Positions 25,079-34,061 of a DNA stretch of 64,000 nucleotides are shown here, one piece after another. The notes under the pieces were generated by a model. That model did not search any database and had not been told where the DNA came from. It worked only from the letters and a program-made list of their open reading frames with translations. Location: positions 69,592 to 133,591 of the forward strand of contig JAZNSN010000026.1 of NCBI GenBank assembly GCA_045591315.1. The letters run 5' to 3'. The stretch's first letter is position 1. Each line of letters opens with the position of its first letter. Made by a program: the position numbers and the translations under genes. This DNA comes from HGM04593 sp045591315 (GTDB taxonomy: Bacteria > Bacteroidota > Bacteroidia > Bacteroidales > Bacteroidaceae).

Positions 25079-26722
25079 ATGCTACGTATCTATTGCAGAA
25101 ATAATGGAGAAACAAAGGAGTTCCCCAAAGGGGTGACTCTAAGGGAGATTTATGACGGTTTTGCACTGGAGATGCCTTATGGCGTGCTGGCTGCAAGAGT
25201 GAACAATGTAACAGAAGGACTTGCCTTGCGCATCTACAGGCATAAGGATGTCGAGTTCATCGACATTACCTCGAATGACGGAATGCGCATGTATGTGCGT
25301 TCTCTCACGTTCATATTCATGAAGGCCATGAACGAGATGTTCCCCGGCGAGACGGTACGTTTCGAGAATGCGATATCAAAAGGCTATTACTGCAGGATGA
25401 ACCGTCCGGTTACAGAAGAGCAGGTCGATGCCGTGCGTAGCCGTATGAAGGAGATTATAGCGGGTGACATTCCCTTCAAGCGTGTGGAGTGCCATACTCA
25501 GGATGCGATAGATATTTTCGCAAGCATGGGGCGTGTTGACAAGGTACGTCTGCTTGAGACCTACGGCCGTCTATACACTAGCTACTATGAACTTGACGGC
25601 TATGTCGATAGCTACTATAACGGCCTTGTCCCAAGTACAGGGTATATAGGACTTTTCGATATCGAAAAATTCGCTGATGGTGTTCTGTTGCGAGTTCCGA
25701 ATAAGGAACGTCCTACGGAACTTGAGGACAAGATTCCGCAAGAGAAGCTTCAGGAACTGTTTGAAGAGCGTCTGCAATGGCATCAGAAGATGGGCGTCGA
25801 GACAATTGGCGATTTCAACAAGGGGGTTCATGCCGGGTATGGCGTTGACCTGGTAAATGTTTCCGAAGCATTGCAGGAACGCCGTTTGTCGCAGATAGCC
25901 GATATGGTACATGAACGGGGTGCGCGTGTGGTGCTTATAGCTGGTCCTTCGTCATCGGGGAAGACAACGTTCAGCAAACGTTTGAGCGTACAGCTTCTTG
26001 CATGCGGTCTAAAGCCTTATGCCATTTCGCTTGACGACTACTTCGTGAACCGGACAGAGACTCCGCGAAAACCCGACGGCGACTACGATTTCGAGTCCAT
26101 ACACTCGATAGATCTTCCCTATTTCAACGATTCCCTGACAAGGATTCTTGCAGGCGAAGAAGTCGAACTGCCATACTATAACTTTGTCAAGGGCGAACGG
26201 GAATACAAGGGCAATACTCTGAAGCTTACGCCTCAGATGGTGCTTGTCATCGAAGGAACGCATGCCCTTAATCCGATGTTGACAGCGCAGGTCGATGACA
26301 AGGAGAAGTTTCGCATATATGTTTCGGCACTTACATCTATAAAGCTCGATTACCACAACTATATTTCGACATCGGACAGCCGGTTGCTGCGCCGTATGCT
26401 GCGCGATTCCAAGTACCGCGGTTATTCGGCTGTAGAGACAATAAGCCGTTGGCCCGATGTCCGAAAGGGAGAGGAGGAGTGGATTTTCCCGTATCAGGAG
26501 AACGCCGATGTCATGTTCAACTCATCGCTGTTCTATGAACTTGCAGTCTTCAAGTCACAGGCCGAACAGCTGTTGCGCACGGTGCCGGAGAATATAAAGG
26601 AGTATTCCGAGGCACAGAGGCTTTTGCGCTTCCTCGATTATATTGTACCTTTGCAGGACGATGAGCTGCCTCCTACTTCGGTTGTGCGTGAATTCCTCGG
26701 TGGAAGCAGTTTTAAATATTGA
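25079..26722 (+). CDS. Uridine kinase-like nucleoside kinase with TGS/ThrRS-like N-terminal domains
   Basis: The 547-residue protein has an N-terminal TGS-like domain (CRNNGETKEFPKGVTLREIY), a segment like the second additional domain of threonyl-tRNA synthetase, and a C-terminal P-loop kinase of the uridine kinase/phosphoribulokinase class (VVLIAGPSSSGKTTFSKRLSVQ and SLDDYFVNR). Kinase identity follows from the P-loop and the DDYF lid motif; the substrate is unknown. The RNA-binding-type N-terminal domains suggest regulation by nucleotide or RNA ligands. ATG 25079 is chosen from the promoter position, but 25058 is also possible. It is followed closely by rpoN. Confidence 0.85.
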   Translation: MLRIYCRNNGETKEFPKGVTLREIYDGFALEMPYGVLAARVNNVTEGLALRIYRHKDVEFIDITSNDGMRMYVRSLTFIFMKAMNEMFPGETVRFENAISKGYYCRMNRPVTEEQVDAVRSRMKEIIAGDIPFKRVECHTQDAIDIFASMGRVDKVRLLETYGRLYTSYYELDGYVDSYYNGLVPSTGYIGLFDIEKFADGVLLRVPNKERPTELEDKIPQEKLQELFEERLQWHQKMGVETIGDFNKGVHAGYGVDLVNVSEALQERRLSQIADMVHERGARVVLIAGPSSSGKTTFSKRLSVQLLACGLKPYAISLDDYFVNRTETPRKPDGDYDFESIHSIDLPYFNDSLTRILAGEEVELPYYNFVKGEREYKGNTLKLTPQMVLVIEGTHALNPMLTAQVDDKEKFRIYVSALTSIKLDYHNYISTSDSRLLRRMLRDSKYRGYSAVETISRWPDVRKGEEEWIFPYQENADVMFNSSLFYELAVFKSQAEQLLRTVPENIKEYSEAQRLLRFLDYIVPLQDDELPPTSVVREFLGGSSFKY

Positions 26723-26731
26723 TTGGCTTTA

Positions 26732-28159
26732 ATGGGAAAGCATACTACATATACACAGACACAGGAACAGACACTTGCGCAGACTCTCTCGCCTCAACAG
26801 CTGCTTGCAGTGCAGCTTCTGGAGCTTACGACGGTTGAGATAGAGGATCGTGTGCGAAGCGAGATTATGGATAATCCCGCTCTGGAGCCCGTGGAGCATG
26901 ACGAAGAAGGCGATGTCGGAAAAAGCAGTGAAGAACTGTTAGAGGCTCTCTCTATGGACTGCGATGACGATTACAGCGGCAATGAGGATATTCAACCAGT
27001 TTCGGGAGGTGGCTATTGGAATGATATTCCTATAGGTGATACCCTCTCGTTTGGAGATACTCTGATGGAACAGTTGGGCGAGTGTTCTCTTACGCCGGTC
27101 GAAAGAGCTGTCGGGGAGTATATAATAGGCTCGCTTGACGAGGACGGTCTTCTTCGCAAGTCCTTGCAGGAGATAGAGGATGAACTTCTTGTATATAATG
27201 GAGTAGATGCCAATGAAGATATAATTATTTCTGTTCTATCAAAGATACAATCCTTTGAACCGGCTGGCATTGCCGCCCGTGATCTGCAGGAGTGCCTTCT
27301 TTTGCAGTTGGCACGTATGGATTCGGGCAAGGATGTCGCGCTTAGCAAGGAGATTGTTTCCAATCATTACGACGATTTTGCAGGAAAGCGTTGGGATCAG
27401 ATAGCCGACAAGATAGGCATAGGCAAGGAAGAGTGCCGTGATGCGATAGCCGATATCATACGCCTTAACCCGCGTCCAGGCGCTTCGCTTTCCGAAAATG
27501 TTGGCTTCAGCCGCCAGCAGATAGTGCCCGACTTTCTGCTCGATGTGAGTGATGATATGGTGTCCGTTGCTTTGAACAATGCCCATGTTCCATCGTTGAA
27601 GGTCAGTGACAGCTATATGCAGATGCTTGAAGAACATGTATCCGGCAACAGTGGCGAGCAGAAGGACGCTGCGCTTTTCCTTAAGCAAAAGATAGACTTG
27701 GCAAGAGGCTTTATAACAGCTGTGCAGCAACGTGAGCAGACGATGCTCTCTACGATGCGTGCCATAGCGTCGAAGCAGAAGGAGTTCTTCCTCAGTGGAG
27801 GCGATGAAGCCTTTCTTAAGCCGATGATACTTGAAGACATTGCAAAAATGACAGGCTACGACATATCAACTATATCACGCGTAGGCAACAGCAAATATGT
27901 CCAGGTCCCTTGGGGCATTTATCAGCTTAAGTATTTTTTCAGTGACGGTGTAGTGAAGGATGACGGCTCGAAACAGTCGGTGTATGAGCTTTTCCGTATC
28001 CTGCGCGAACTTGTCGATAACGAGGACAAGGCTTCACCTTTGACCGACCTGTCATTGCAGGAAGAACTTGCGTCTATGGGGTACAGCATAGCACGGCGTA
28101 CAGTTGCCAAATACCGTGAACAGCTTGGCATTCCTGTCGCAAGGTTGCGTAAGGAGTAA
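26732..28159 (+). CDS. rpoN: RNA polymerase sigma-54 factor
   Basis: An alternative sigma factor that needs AAA+ activators for open-complex formation. The 475 residues show the Gln/Leu-rich activator region I (QTQEQTLAQTLSPQQLLAVQ), an acidic region II, core-binding segments, the helix-turn-helix, and the RpoN box ARRTVAKYREQLGIP near the C-terminus, needed for -24 recognition. The ATG at 26732 is three codons inside a possible TTG start. It sits 9 bases after the kinase gene and is probably co-transcribed with it. No activator gene is visible in the window. Confidence 0.97.
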   Translation: MGKHTTYTQTQEQTLAQTLSPQQLLAVQLLELTTVEIEDRVRSEIMDNPALEPVEHDEEGDVGKSSEELLEALSMDCDDDYSGNEDIQPVSGGGYWNDIPIGDTLSFGDTLMEQLGECSLTPVERAVGEYIIGSLDEDGLLRKSLQEIEDELLVYNGVDANEDIIISVLSKIQSFEPAGIAARDLQECLLLQLARMDSGKDVALSKEIVSNHYDDFAGKRWDQIADKIGIGKEECRDAIADIIRLNPRPGASLSENVGFSRQQIVPDFLLDVSDDMVSVALNNAHVPSLKVSDSYMQMLEEHVSGNSGEQKDAALFLKQKIDLARGFITAVQQREQTMLSTMRAIASKQKEFFLSGGDEAFLKPMILEDIAKMTGYDISTISRVGNSKYVQVPWGIYQLKYFFSDGVVKDDGSKQSVYELFRILRELVDNEDKASPLTDLSLQEELASMGYSIARRTVAKYREQLGIPVARLRKE

Positions 28160-28176
28160 TTGAAATATAAAAAAAG

Positions 28177-29034
28177 ATGAAACGTTGTTTTACAATGATT
28201 CTATTTCTGGCTGCAGCTATGATGCGTCTGGCGGCTCAGGAAACATATCCTGCTCTTCTTGAATATGAGATGCAGAGCAAGGTGTTGGGGTGTGCAAAGA
28301 AGTACTGCATATACCTTCCGGCAGGTTATGGAGAGAAGGAAAAAGAGTTTCCGGTGCTGTATCTTCTGCATGGACTTACCGACACTCACACTGCATGGCG
28401 CGACAAGGGAAATGTGGCAAATATTGCGACAGAGATATTTGCAGCAGGCAAGGCTGTTGAGATGGTTATTGTAATGCCCGATGCCGGAACTTCGTTTGAC
28501 GGCTATTTCAATGCGTCCGGCTGGCAATATGAGGACTTTTTCTTTCAGGAATTCGTTCCGCATGTCGAAGAAAAGTACCGTATAATAGGCGACAGACAGC
28601 ACCGTGCCATTGCCGGTCTCTCTATGGGTGGAGGCGGCACAACCGGCTATGCCTTGCGTCATAGCGGCATGTTTTCCAGTGCGTATGCCATGAGTGCCCT
28701 TATGGGAATGGTTGAAAACAGCTGGATTAGCCATGACCCGAATAGCCGCAGAGTGGCATTCATGCGCAGTGTCATAGACAATAACAATATAGAATTCGTG
28801 AAGAGTGCTACGGAGCAGCAGTGCAGGGATATTGCAACTGTGCGTTGGTTCATTGATGTCGGTGATGACGATTTTCTTTTCGACAACAATATGGATTTTA
28901 TAAAGGAGATGCGCAAGAAACGTATTCCTTACCAGTTGCGTGTACGTGACGGCGGACATACATGGCAATATTGGCAGGAGGCTTTGAGAATGGCACTTCC
29001 GTTCGTTTCCGAGGGTTTCGGAACAACGCAGTGA
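28177..29034 (+). CDS. Secreted esterase of the alpha/beta-hydrolase (esterase D) type
   Basis: The 285 residues start with a signal peptide (about 1-20, ending RLAAQ) and fold as a PF00756-type esterase: FPVLYLLHGLTDTHTAW (oxyanion region), the nucleophile motif AGLSMGGGGT near residue 150, an Asp in IDVGDDDFLFD, and the catalytic His in GGHTWQYW. Relatives include feruloyl and acetyl xylan esterases and S-formylglutathione hydrolase. Export argues for removing acyl groups from polysaccharides, but the substrate is inferred only. It lies 17 bases after rpoN. Confidence 0.85.
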   Translation: MKRCFTMILFLAAAMMRLAAQETYPALLEYEMQSKVLGCAKKYCIYLPAGYGEKEKEFPVLYLLHGLTDTHTAWRDKGNVANIATEIFAAGKAVEMVIVMPDAGTSFDGYFNASGWQYEDFFFQEFVPHVEEKYRIIGDRQHRAIAGLSMGGGGTTGYALRHSGMFSSAYAMSALMGMVENSWISHDPNSRRVAFMRSVIDNNNIEFVKSATEQQCRDIATVRWFIDVGDDDFLFDNNMDFIKEMRKKRIPYQLRVRDGGHTWQYWQEALRMALPFVSEGFGTTQ

Positions 29035-29061
29035 ACTGCTCTTCTTAAAAATTATATATTC

Positions 29062-29093
29062 TTTGCCTTTTTGCAAAAATAACAGTAAATTTG
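29062..29093 (+). promoter_or_regulatory. Promoter of fbp
   Basis: TTTG (29062-29065), 20 bases, TAAATTTG (29086-29093), a consensus Bacteroidetes promoter. Transcription would start near 29100, leaving a leader of about 58 bases before the fbp ATG. Confidence 0.7.
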
Positions 29094-29157
29094 CGGTAAT
29101 AGGTCAAATTAGGGGTAGTGTGCCGTCATACGGTGTCTGCCTGTAAAGAATAGATAT

Positions 29158-31149
29158 ATGTCAAAACCGCAAGTAACACTCGAAGAGGTTAAGGAAGATA
29201 TTCGCTATCTTCGTCTGCTGGCACGTGATTTTCCTACAGTGCCGAGCGTGACAACCGAGATTATAAATCTTGAGGCGATATTGCATTTGCCCAAGCCTAC
29301 AGAGCACTTCCTGGCCGATCTTCATGGCGAGCATGAGGCGTTCCAGCATATTCTGCGTAACGCATCGGGCAACATCAAACGAAAAGTAAACGAGCTTTTC
29401 GGGAATACGATAACGGAAGAGGAGAAGAAGGACCTCTGTACTCTTATCTACTATCCCGAAGAGAAACTCAAACTGGTACGTCAGTCGCAGCAGAATCTCG
29501 AAGAGTACTATGTAAGTTCGCTGAACCGTCTTATAGTCGTATGCCGCAATGTGTCATCGAAATATACACGTTCCAAAGTGCGCAAGAGCCTTCCTGAGGA
29601 GTATGCCTATATCATCGAGGAACTTATGCACGAAGCCAATGATTTCCAGAACAAGCAGGCATACTTCAGCGTAATTATACAGACAATCATCGGGACAGGA
29701 CGTGCTGGCCATTTCATAACAGCATTGTGCTATCTCATCCAGCGTCTGGTTATCGACCGTCTGCATATTCTGGGCGACATATTCGATCGTGGACCCGGTG
29801 CACATCATATAATGGATGCACTCTGCGAGTACCATCATCTTGATATAACATGGGGAAACCATGATGTGCTATGGATGGGTGCGGCAGCAGGCTGCCGCTG
29901 CTGTATCGCAAGCGTGCTGCGTCTCTCGCTCCGCGATGCCAATATGACAACCTTAGAAGACGGCTATGCAATAAATATGGTTCCTCTTGCAACATTTGCC
30001 ATGGAGCAGTATGCCGATGACCCATGCGAGATTTACCAGCCTCGCGTCGATGAGGAACGCACGAATTTCAACGAGAAAGATGTGCGCCTGATAGCACAGA
30101 TGCACAAGGCAATATCCGTCATCGAGTTCAAATTGTCGGGACAGATAGCAATGGATCATCCCGAATGGGGAATGAAGGACCGTTGTCTCATGGAGTTCAT
30201 AGACAAGAAGCGTGGCATTATAACCATAGAGGGCAAGGAGTATGAGATGAAGGACAAGCTATGGCCTACGCTCGACCCGAACAACCCTTATGCCCTTACT
30301 CCTGAAGAACAGGATGTCATAGACCGTCTGCGTCACTCATTCATGCGCAGCGAGCGTTTGCAGAATCATGTCAACTGCTTGCTTATGCGTGGCGGAATGT
30401 ATGTCATATACAACTCGAACCTGATGTTCCACGCCGCAGTACCCATTAACGAAGACGGCTCAATGCGCGAGGTCGTGTTCGACGGTGTGCCGGTTAAAGG
30501 AAAGGAATTGCTCAAGAAGGTTGAGCGCATGGCACGTACTGCATTCGACAATGATGTCGCTCCGGAGGTGCGCAACAGATATGCCGATTTCTTCTGGTAC
30601 CTGTGGTGCGGTCCGGAATCACCCCTTTTCGGAAAGGCGAGAATGGCCACGTTCGAGCGTTACCTTCTCGATGACAAGGAGGTACAGAAGGAGCCAAAGG
30701 GGTGGTACTATATCCTGCGCGACAATCCCGACGTGTGCGACCGCATACTCGATGAGTTCGGTGTCAAGGGCAATCACCGCCATATAATCAACGGGCACGT
30801 TCCCGTGCGTGTGTTCAAGGGAGAGACCCCGATAAAGGCCGGTGGCCGTCTTATGGTAATCGACGGAGGTTTCTCCAAGATATACCATAACAGGACCGGT
30901 ATAGCCGGATACACACTTGTATATCATAGCCGAGGTTTTGAACTCGTGCAGCTTACACCGTTTACCTCAACCGAGGAGGCGGTCCTGAACGGTACGGACA
31001 TTCACGGTACTATAAATATCGTCGAAATGGTAGGGGAGCGTGAGAAGGTACGTGATACCGATATAGGCCGTGGCATAATGGTCAAGATTGCCGACCTTGA
31101 ACGTCTTCTTTATGCCTACCGCAAAGGCGTGATAAAGGAGAGACCTTGA
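29158..31149 (+). CDS. fbp: Fructose-1,6-bisphosphatase class III
   Basis: Gluconeogenic hydrolysis of fructose 1,6-bisphosphate by a manganese-dependent calcineurin-like phosphoesterase. The 663-residue length is typical of class III. Metal-binding blocks are visible as FLADLHGEHEAFQHIL, ILGDIFDRGPGAHHIMD, ITWGNHDVLWMGAA, RHIINGHVPV and LMVIDGGFSK. Class III enzymes occur in Firmicutes and Bacteroidetes and are unrelated to class I. It heads a run followed by purE and ispG. Confidence 0.97.
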   Translation: MSKPQVTLEEVKEDIRYLRLLARDFPTVPSVTTEIINLEAILHLPKPTEHFLADLHGEHEAFQHILRNASGNIKRKVNELFGNTITEEEKKDLCTLIYYPEEKLKLVRQSQQNLEEYYVSSLNRLIVVCRNVSSKYTRSKVRKSLPEEYAYIIEELMHEANDFQNKQAYFSVIIQTIIGTGRAGHFITALCYLIQRLVIDRLHILGDIFDRGPGAHHIMDALCEYHHLDITWGNHDVLWMGAAAGCRCCIASVLRLSLRDANMTTLEDGYAINMVPLATFAMEQYADDPCEIYQPRVDEERTNFNEKDVRLIAQMHKAISVIEFKLSGQIAMDHPEWGMKDRCLMEFIDKKRGIITIEGKEYEMKDKLWPTLDPNNPYALTPEEQDVIDRLRHSFMRSERLQNHVNCLLMRGGMYVIYNSNLMFHAAVPINEDGSMREVVFDGVPVKGKELLKKVERMARTAFDNDVAPEVRNRYADFFWYLWCGPESPLFGKARMATFERYLLDDKEVQKEPKGWYYILRDNPDVCDRILDEFGVKGNHRHIINGHVPVRVFKGETPIKAGGRLMVIDGGFSKIYHNRTGIAGYTLVYHSRGFELVQLTPFTSTEEAVLNGTDIHGTINIVEMVGEREKVRDTDIGRGIMVKIADLERLLYAYRKGVIKERP

Positions 31150-31185
31150 TATTCCCGAATATTAACATCTTAGAAAATCAGAACA

Positions 31186-31692
31186 ATGAAAGCAATAGTA
31201 AGCGTTATAATGGGAAGCACATCCGACCTTCCCGTGATGAAGAAAGCAACGGATTTCCTTAACGAGATGAAGGTGCCGTTCGAGGTAAATGCTCTGTCGG
31301 CTCATCGTACTCCGGAGGCGGTAGAAGCCTTTTCAAAGGGAGCAAAGGAACGGGGCGTAAAAATCATTATAGCAGCAGCCGGCATGGCGGCTCATCTTCC
31401 GGGCGTAATTGCTGCAAGCACCACGTTGCCGGTAATAGGTGTACCTATCAACAGCACCCTTGACGGTATGGATGCTCTATTGGCGATTGTACAGATGCCT
31501 CCGGGCATTCCGGTTGCTACAGTGGGTGTGAACGCATCGCTCAATGCGGCAATACTTGCTGTGGAGATGCTTTCGCTCGCCGATGCAGAGCTGGCAGAGC
31601 GTTTGGCCGCATACAAGGAGAATCTCAAGAAGAAGATAGAGAAGGCCAACGAGGACCTTAAAGAACTGCAGTATGAGTACAAGACAAACTGA
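31186..31692 (+). CDS. purE: N5-carboxyaminoimidazole ribonucleotide mutase
   Basis: A purine synthesis step converting N5-CAIR to CAIR. The 168 residues show the class I PurE motifs IMGSTSDLPVMKKA, SAHRTPEAVEAFSK and AAAGMAAHLPGVIAA, with the active-site His in the second. The last 20 bases overlap ispG. Confidence 0.97.
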   Translation: MKAIVSVIMGSTSDLPVMKKATDFLNEMKVPFEVNALSAHRTPEAVEAFSKGAKERGVKIIIAAAGMAAHLPGVIAASTTLPVIGVPINSTLDGMDALLAIVQMPPGIPVATVGVNASLNAAILAVEMLSLADAELAERLAAYKENLKKKIEKANEDLKELQYEYKTN

Positions 31693-33412
31693 AATAAATC
31701 TCTTCAACTACTCCCGACGCAAGAGTGTCGAGGTTAAGGTTGGCGGTGTAGCAATAGGTTATGGCAATCCGGTGCGGGTTCAGTCCATGACGAATACCAG
31801 CACTATGGATACCGACGGCAGTGTGGAGCAGGTGTTGCGCATTGTCGGGAAAGGCGGAGAACTTGTGCGCCTTACTACTCAGGGTAACCGCGAAGCGGTG
31901 AACATGGGCAGCATAAAGGAGCAGCTCAAGGCTCGTGGCTGCAATGTCCCTCTTGTTGCCGATGTGCACTTCAATGCATCTGTTGCCGACACGGCAGCGA
32001 GGTATGCCGATAAAGTGCGCGTCAATCCGGGCAACTATGTCGATGCTGCGCGTACATTCAAGCAGATAGACTATACCGATGCTGAGTATGCCGACGAACT
32101 GAAACGTCTCCGTGAGCGTTTTGTCGCTTTCCTCGATATATGCAAGGCCGAGGGAAAGGCTGTGCGTGTAGGTGTGAACCACGGCTCTCTCAGCGACCGT
32201 ATAATGAGCCGTTACGGTGATACACCGTCGGGTGTTGTCGAGTCATGTATGGAGTTCCTGCGTATATGCCGTGATGAGCAGTTCAACGATGTTGTTGTAT
32301 CAATAAAGACCAGCAACACCTCAATGATGGTGACGACGGTGCGCCGTCTTGTGCGTGTAATGGCCGAGGAGGGGATATCCTATCCGTTGCATCTTGGCGT
32401 AACCGAAGCCGGCGATGCCGAGGACGGCCGTATAAAGAGTGCTGTCGGTATCGGTGCATTGCTTGCCGACGGTATTGGTGATACGCTCCGCGTGTCACTT
32501 GCCGAGGCTCCCGAAAACGAGATACCGGTAGCAAAAGAACTGGCCGGCTATGTTACATTGCGTGAGGGGCAACCATTGATAGATGCTGCCGTTGCTCCAT
32601 GTTTCGATTATGAGGAACCTCAGCGCAGAGCAACTTTAGCGGTGGGTATTGTCGGTGGCAAGAATCTCCCTGTTGTTGTCGGCGGTGCTGTAACTGATGC
32701 CGATATTGCACCTGATTTCATCGCAGGTGAACTGGAGATGCTTTCATTGGATAGTGCTTCCGACGGTGCTTTTGTAGCTGTTGCATACAGTGACCTCACT
32801 CCCGATAATATTGCCAGGATAAAATCGCTCAAGAATATTGTACTGGTAGCATCATCCCGGCATGTCAATGCCGTTGGCGAGTTGCGCGCAGTTGTGCATA
32901 GGCTTATGATTGAGGATATCCAGGCTCCTGTAATCGTGCGCCGGGCATATAACGAGGAGAGCATAGAAACTCTTCGCATAAAGGCTGCTGCCGATTTGGG
33001 AGTATTGCTCATTGACGGTCTTGTTGACGGTCTGTGGATTGAGAATCCTTCGGGCACGGCTGCCGAACTGAACTCAATAATGTTCGGTATTCTTCAGGCG
33101 ACACGTGCCCGCATAAGCAAGACAGAATATATCGCATGTCCGGGATGCGGCCGTACCATGTACGACCTTCAGGGTACATTGGCGCGCATCAAGGCTGCTA
33201 CAGCTCATCTCAAGGGGCTCAAGATTGGTGTCATGGGATGCATCGTGAACGGTCCGGGTGAAATGGCCGATGCCGATTACGGCTACGTCGGTGCTGCCAG
33301 AGGCAAGGTTTCGCTTTATCGCAAGAAAGAGTGCGTAGAGAAGAATATCCCGGAAGATGAGGCTATCAAGCGTCTTCTGGAACTGATAGAGAACGACAAG
33401 AGAAGTAAGTGA
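31673..33412 (+). CDS. ispG: 4-Hydroxy-3-methylbut-2-enyl diphosphate synthase, long (type II) form
   Basis: A penultimate MEP-pathway enzyme that reduces methylerythritol cyclodiphosphate with a 4Fe-4S cluster. The 579 residues include the TIM-barrel start (VGGVAIGYGNPVRVQSMTNT), a large inserted domain in the middle (about 270-470) as in plant and Chlamydia IspG, and the C-terminal reductase domain with cluster cysteines in YIACPGCGRTMYDLQ and GVMGCIVNGPGEM. Its start overlaps purE by 20 bases, so translation is probably coupled. It ends at a bidirectional palindrome. Confidence 0.96.
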   Translation: MSTRQTEINLFNYSRRKSVEVKVGGVAIGYGNPVRVQSMTNTSTMDTDGSVEQVLRIVGKGGELVRLTTQGNREAVNMGSIKEQLKARGCNVPLVADVHFNASVADTAARYADKVRVNPGNYVDAARTFKQIDYTDAEYADELKRLRERFVAFLDICKAEGKAVRVGVNHGSLSDRIMSRYGDTPSGVVESCMEFLRICRDEQFNDVVVSIKTSNTSMMVTTVRRLVRVMAEEGISYPLHLGVTEAGDAEDGRIKSAVGIGALLADGIGDTLRVSLAEAPENEIPVAKELAGYVTLREGQPLIDAAVAPCFDYEEPQRRATLAVGIVGGKNLPVVVGGAVTDADIAPDFIAGELEMLSLDSASDGAFVAVAYSDLTPDNIARIKSLKNIVLVASSRHVNAVGELRAVVHRLMIEDIQAPVIVRRAYNEESIETLRIKAAADLGVLLIDGLVDGLWIENPSGTAAELNSIMFGILQATRARISKTEYIACPGCGRTMYDLQGTLARIKAATAHLKGLKIGVMGCIVNGPGEMADADYGYVGAARGKVSLYRKKECVEKNIPEDEAIKRLLELIENDKRSK

Positions 33413-33435
33413 AACCTTTGACCGGGTTTACATCT

Positions 33436-33461
33436 AACAGGCTGACCTAGGTCAGCCTGTT
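33436..33461. terminator. Bidirectional terminator between ispG and ECF sigma gene
   Basis: A perfect 26-base palindrome (AACAGGCTGACC, TAGG centre) followed by TTTTATTT lies between two convergent genes whose stop codons are about 50 bases apart. Confidence 0.8.
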
Positions 33462-33462
33462 T

Positions 33463-33966
33463 TTATTTATAGTCCTTCAGCAGTCTCTGCAACTGTTGTC
33501 TGGTGAAGAATATCCTGCTTTTTACAGTGCCTAGCGGCAACCCTAGCTTCTCGGCTATCTCCCGATACTTGAATCCCGAAATGTGCATCAAGAACGGAAT
33601 GCGGTATTCACGTGGCAGGCTATGTACGACACGGTATATCTCCTTGCTGTCGTAGTTGTTCTCTGTGGTGTAGTTCTCCAGCTCGTGCGGCTGGTTTATG
33701 TGGAATAGGTTGTCTGTATGGTCAACAAAGGTCTGGTCACGTATCTCCTTCCTGTAGTTGTTGATGAAGATGTTGCGCATTATGGTATATACCCATCCTT
33801 TGAAGTTCGTGTCGGGTGTATATTTGTCCATGTTGGCAAGTGCCTTCAATGACGTCTCCTGCAACAAATCATTCGCTTCTTCCTTGTCTGCCGTCAGCTT
33901 GTAGGCGAAGCGTTGCAGCTCCGACTGTACTTCAAGCAGGTCTCTCCTAAACTTTGCAGTATCCAC
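33463..33966 (-). CDS. ECF-type RNA polymerase sigma factor
   Basis: A 167-residue extracytoplasmic-function sigma factor: region 2 (ANDLLQETSLKALANMDKY, FKGWVYTIMRNIFINNYRK) and region 4 with its helix-turn-helix (LPREYRIPFLMHISGFKYRE, LPLGTVKSRIFFTRQQL). No anti-sigma or FecR-like gene lies next to it, unlike the nutrient-uptake ECFs of Bacteroidetes, so it probably belongs to the stand-alone stress group. The target promoters are unknown. Confidence 0.93.
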   Translation of the reverse strand: MDTAKFRRDLLEVQSELQRFAYKLTADKEEANDLLQETSLKALANMDKYTPDTNFKGWVYTIMRNIFINNYRKEIRDQTFVDHTDNLFHINQPHELENYTTENNYDSKEIYRVVHSLPREYRIPFLMHISGFKYREIAEKLGLPLGTVKSRIFFTRQQLQRLLKDYK

Positions 33967-34061
33967 TTTGTTGTCTTTTTGTAGTTCCGGCCCATTGCTT
34001 CAGGGCATGAATATATAACAATAATGGATGCTGTTTTGTTCTTTTTTATTGCAAATATCTG

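Noticed and set aside
26720..28185. Whole operon being a Rho-independent leader-regulated sigma-54 cluster
   Set aside because: No activator or enhancer-like -24/-12 promoters were seen; the evidence supports only the rpoN gene itself.
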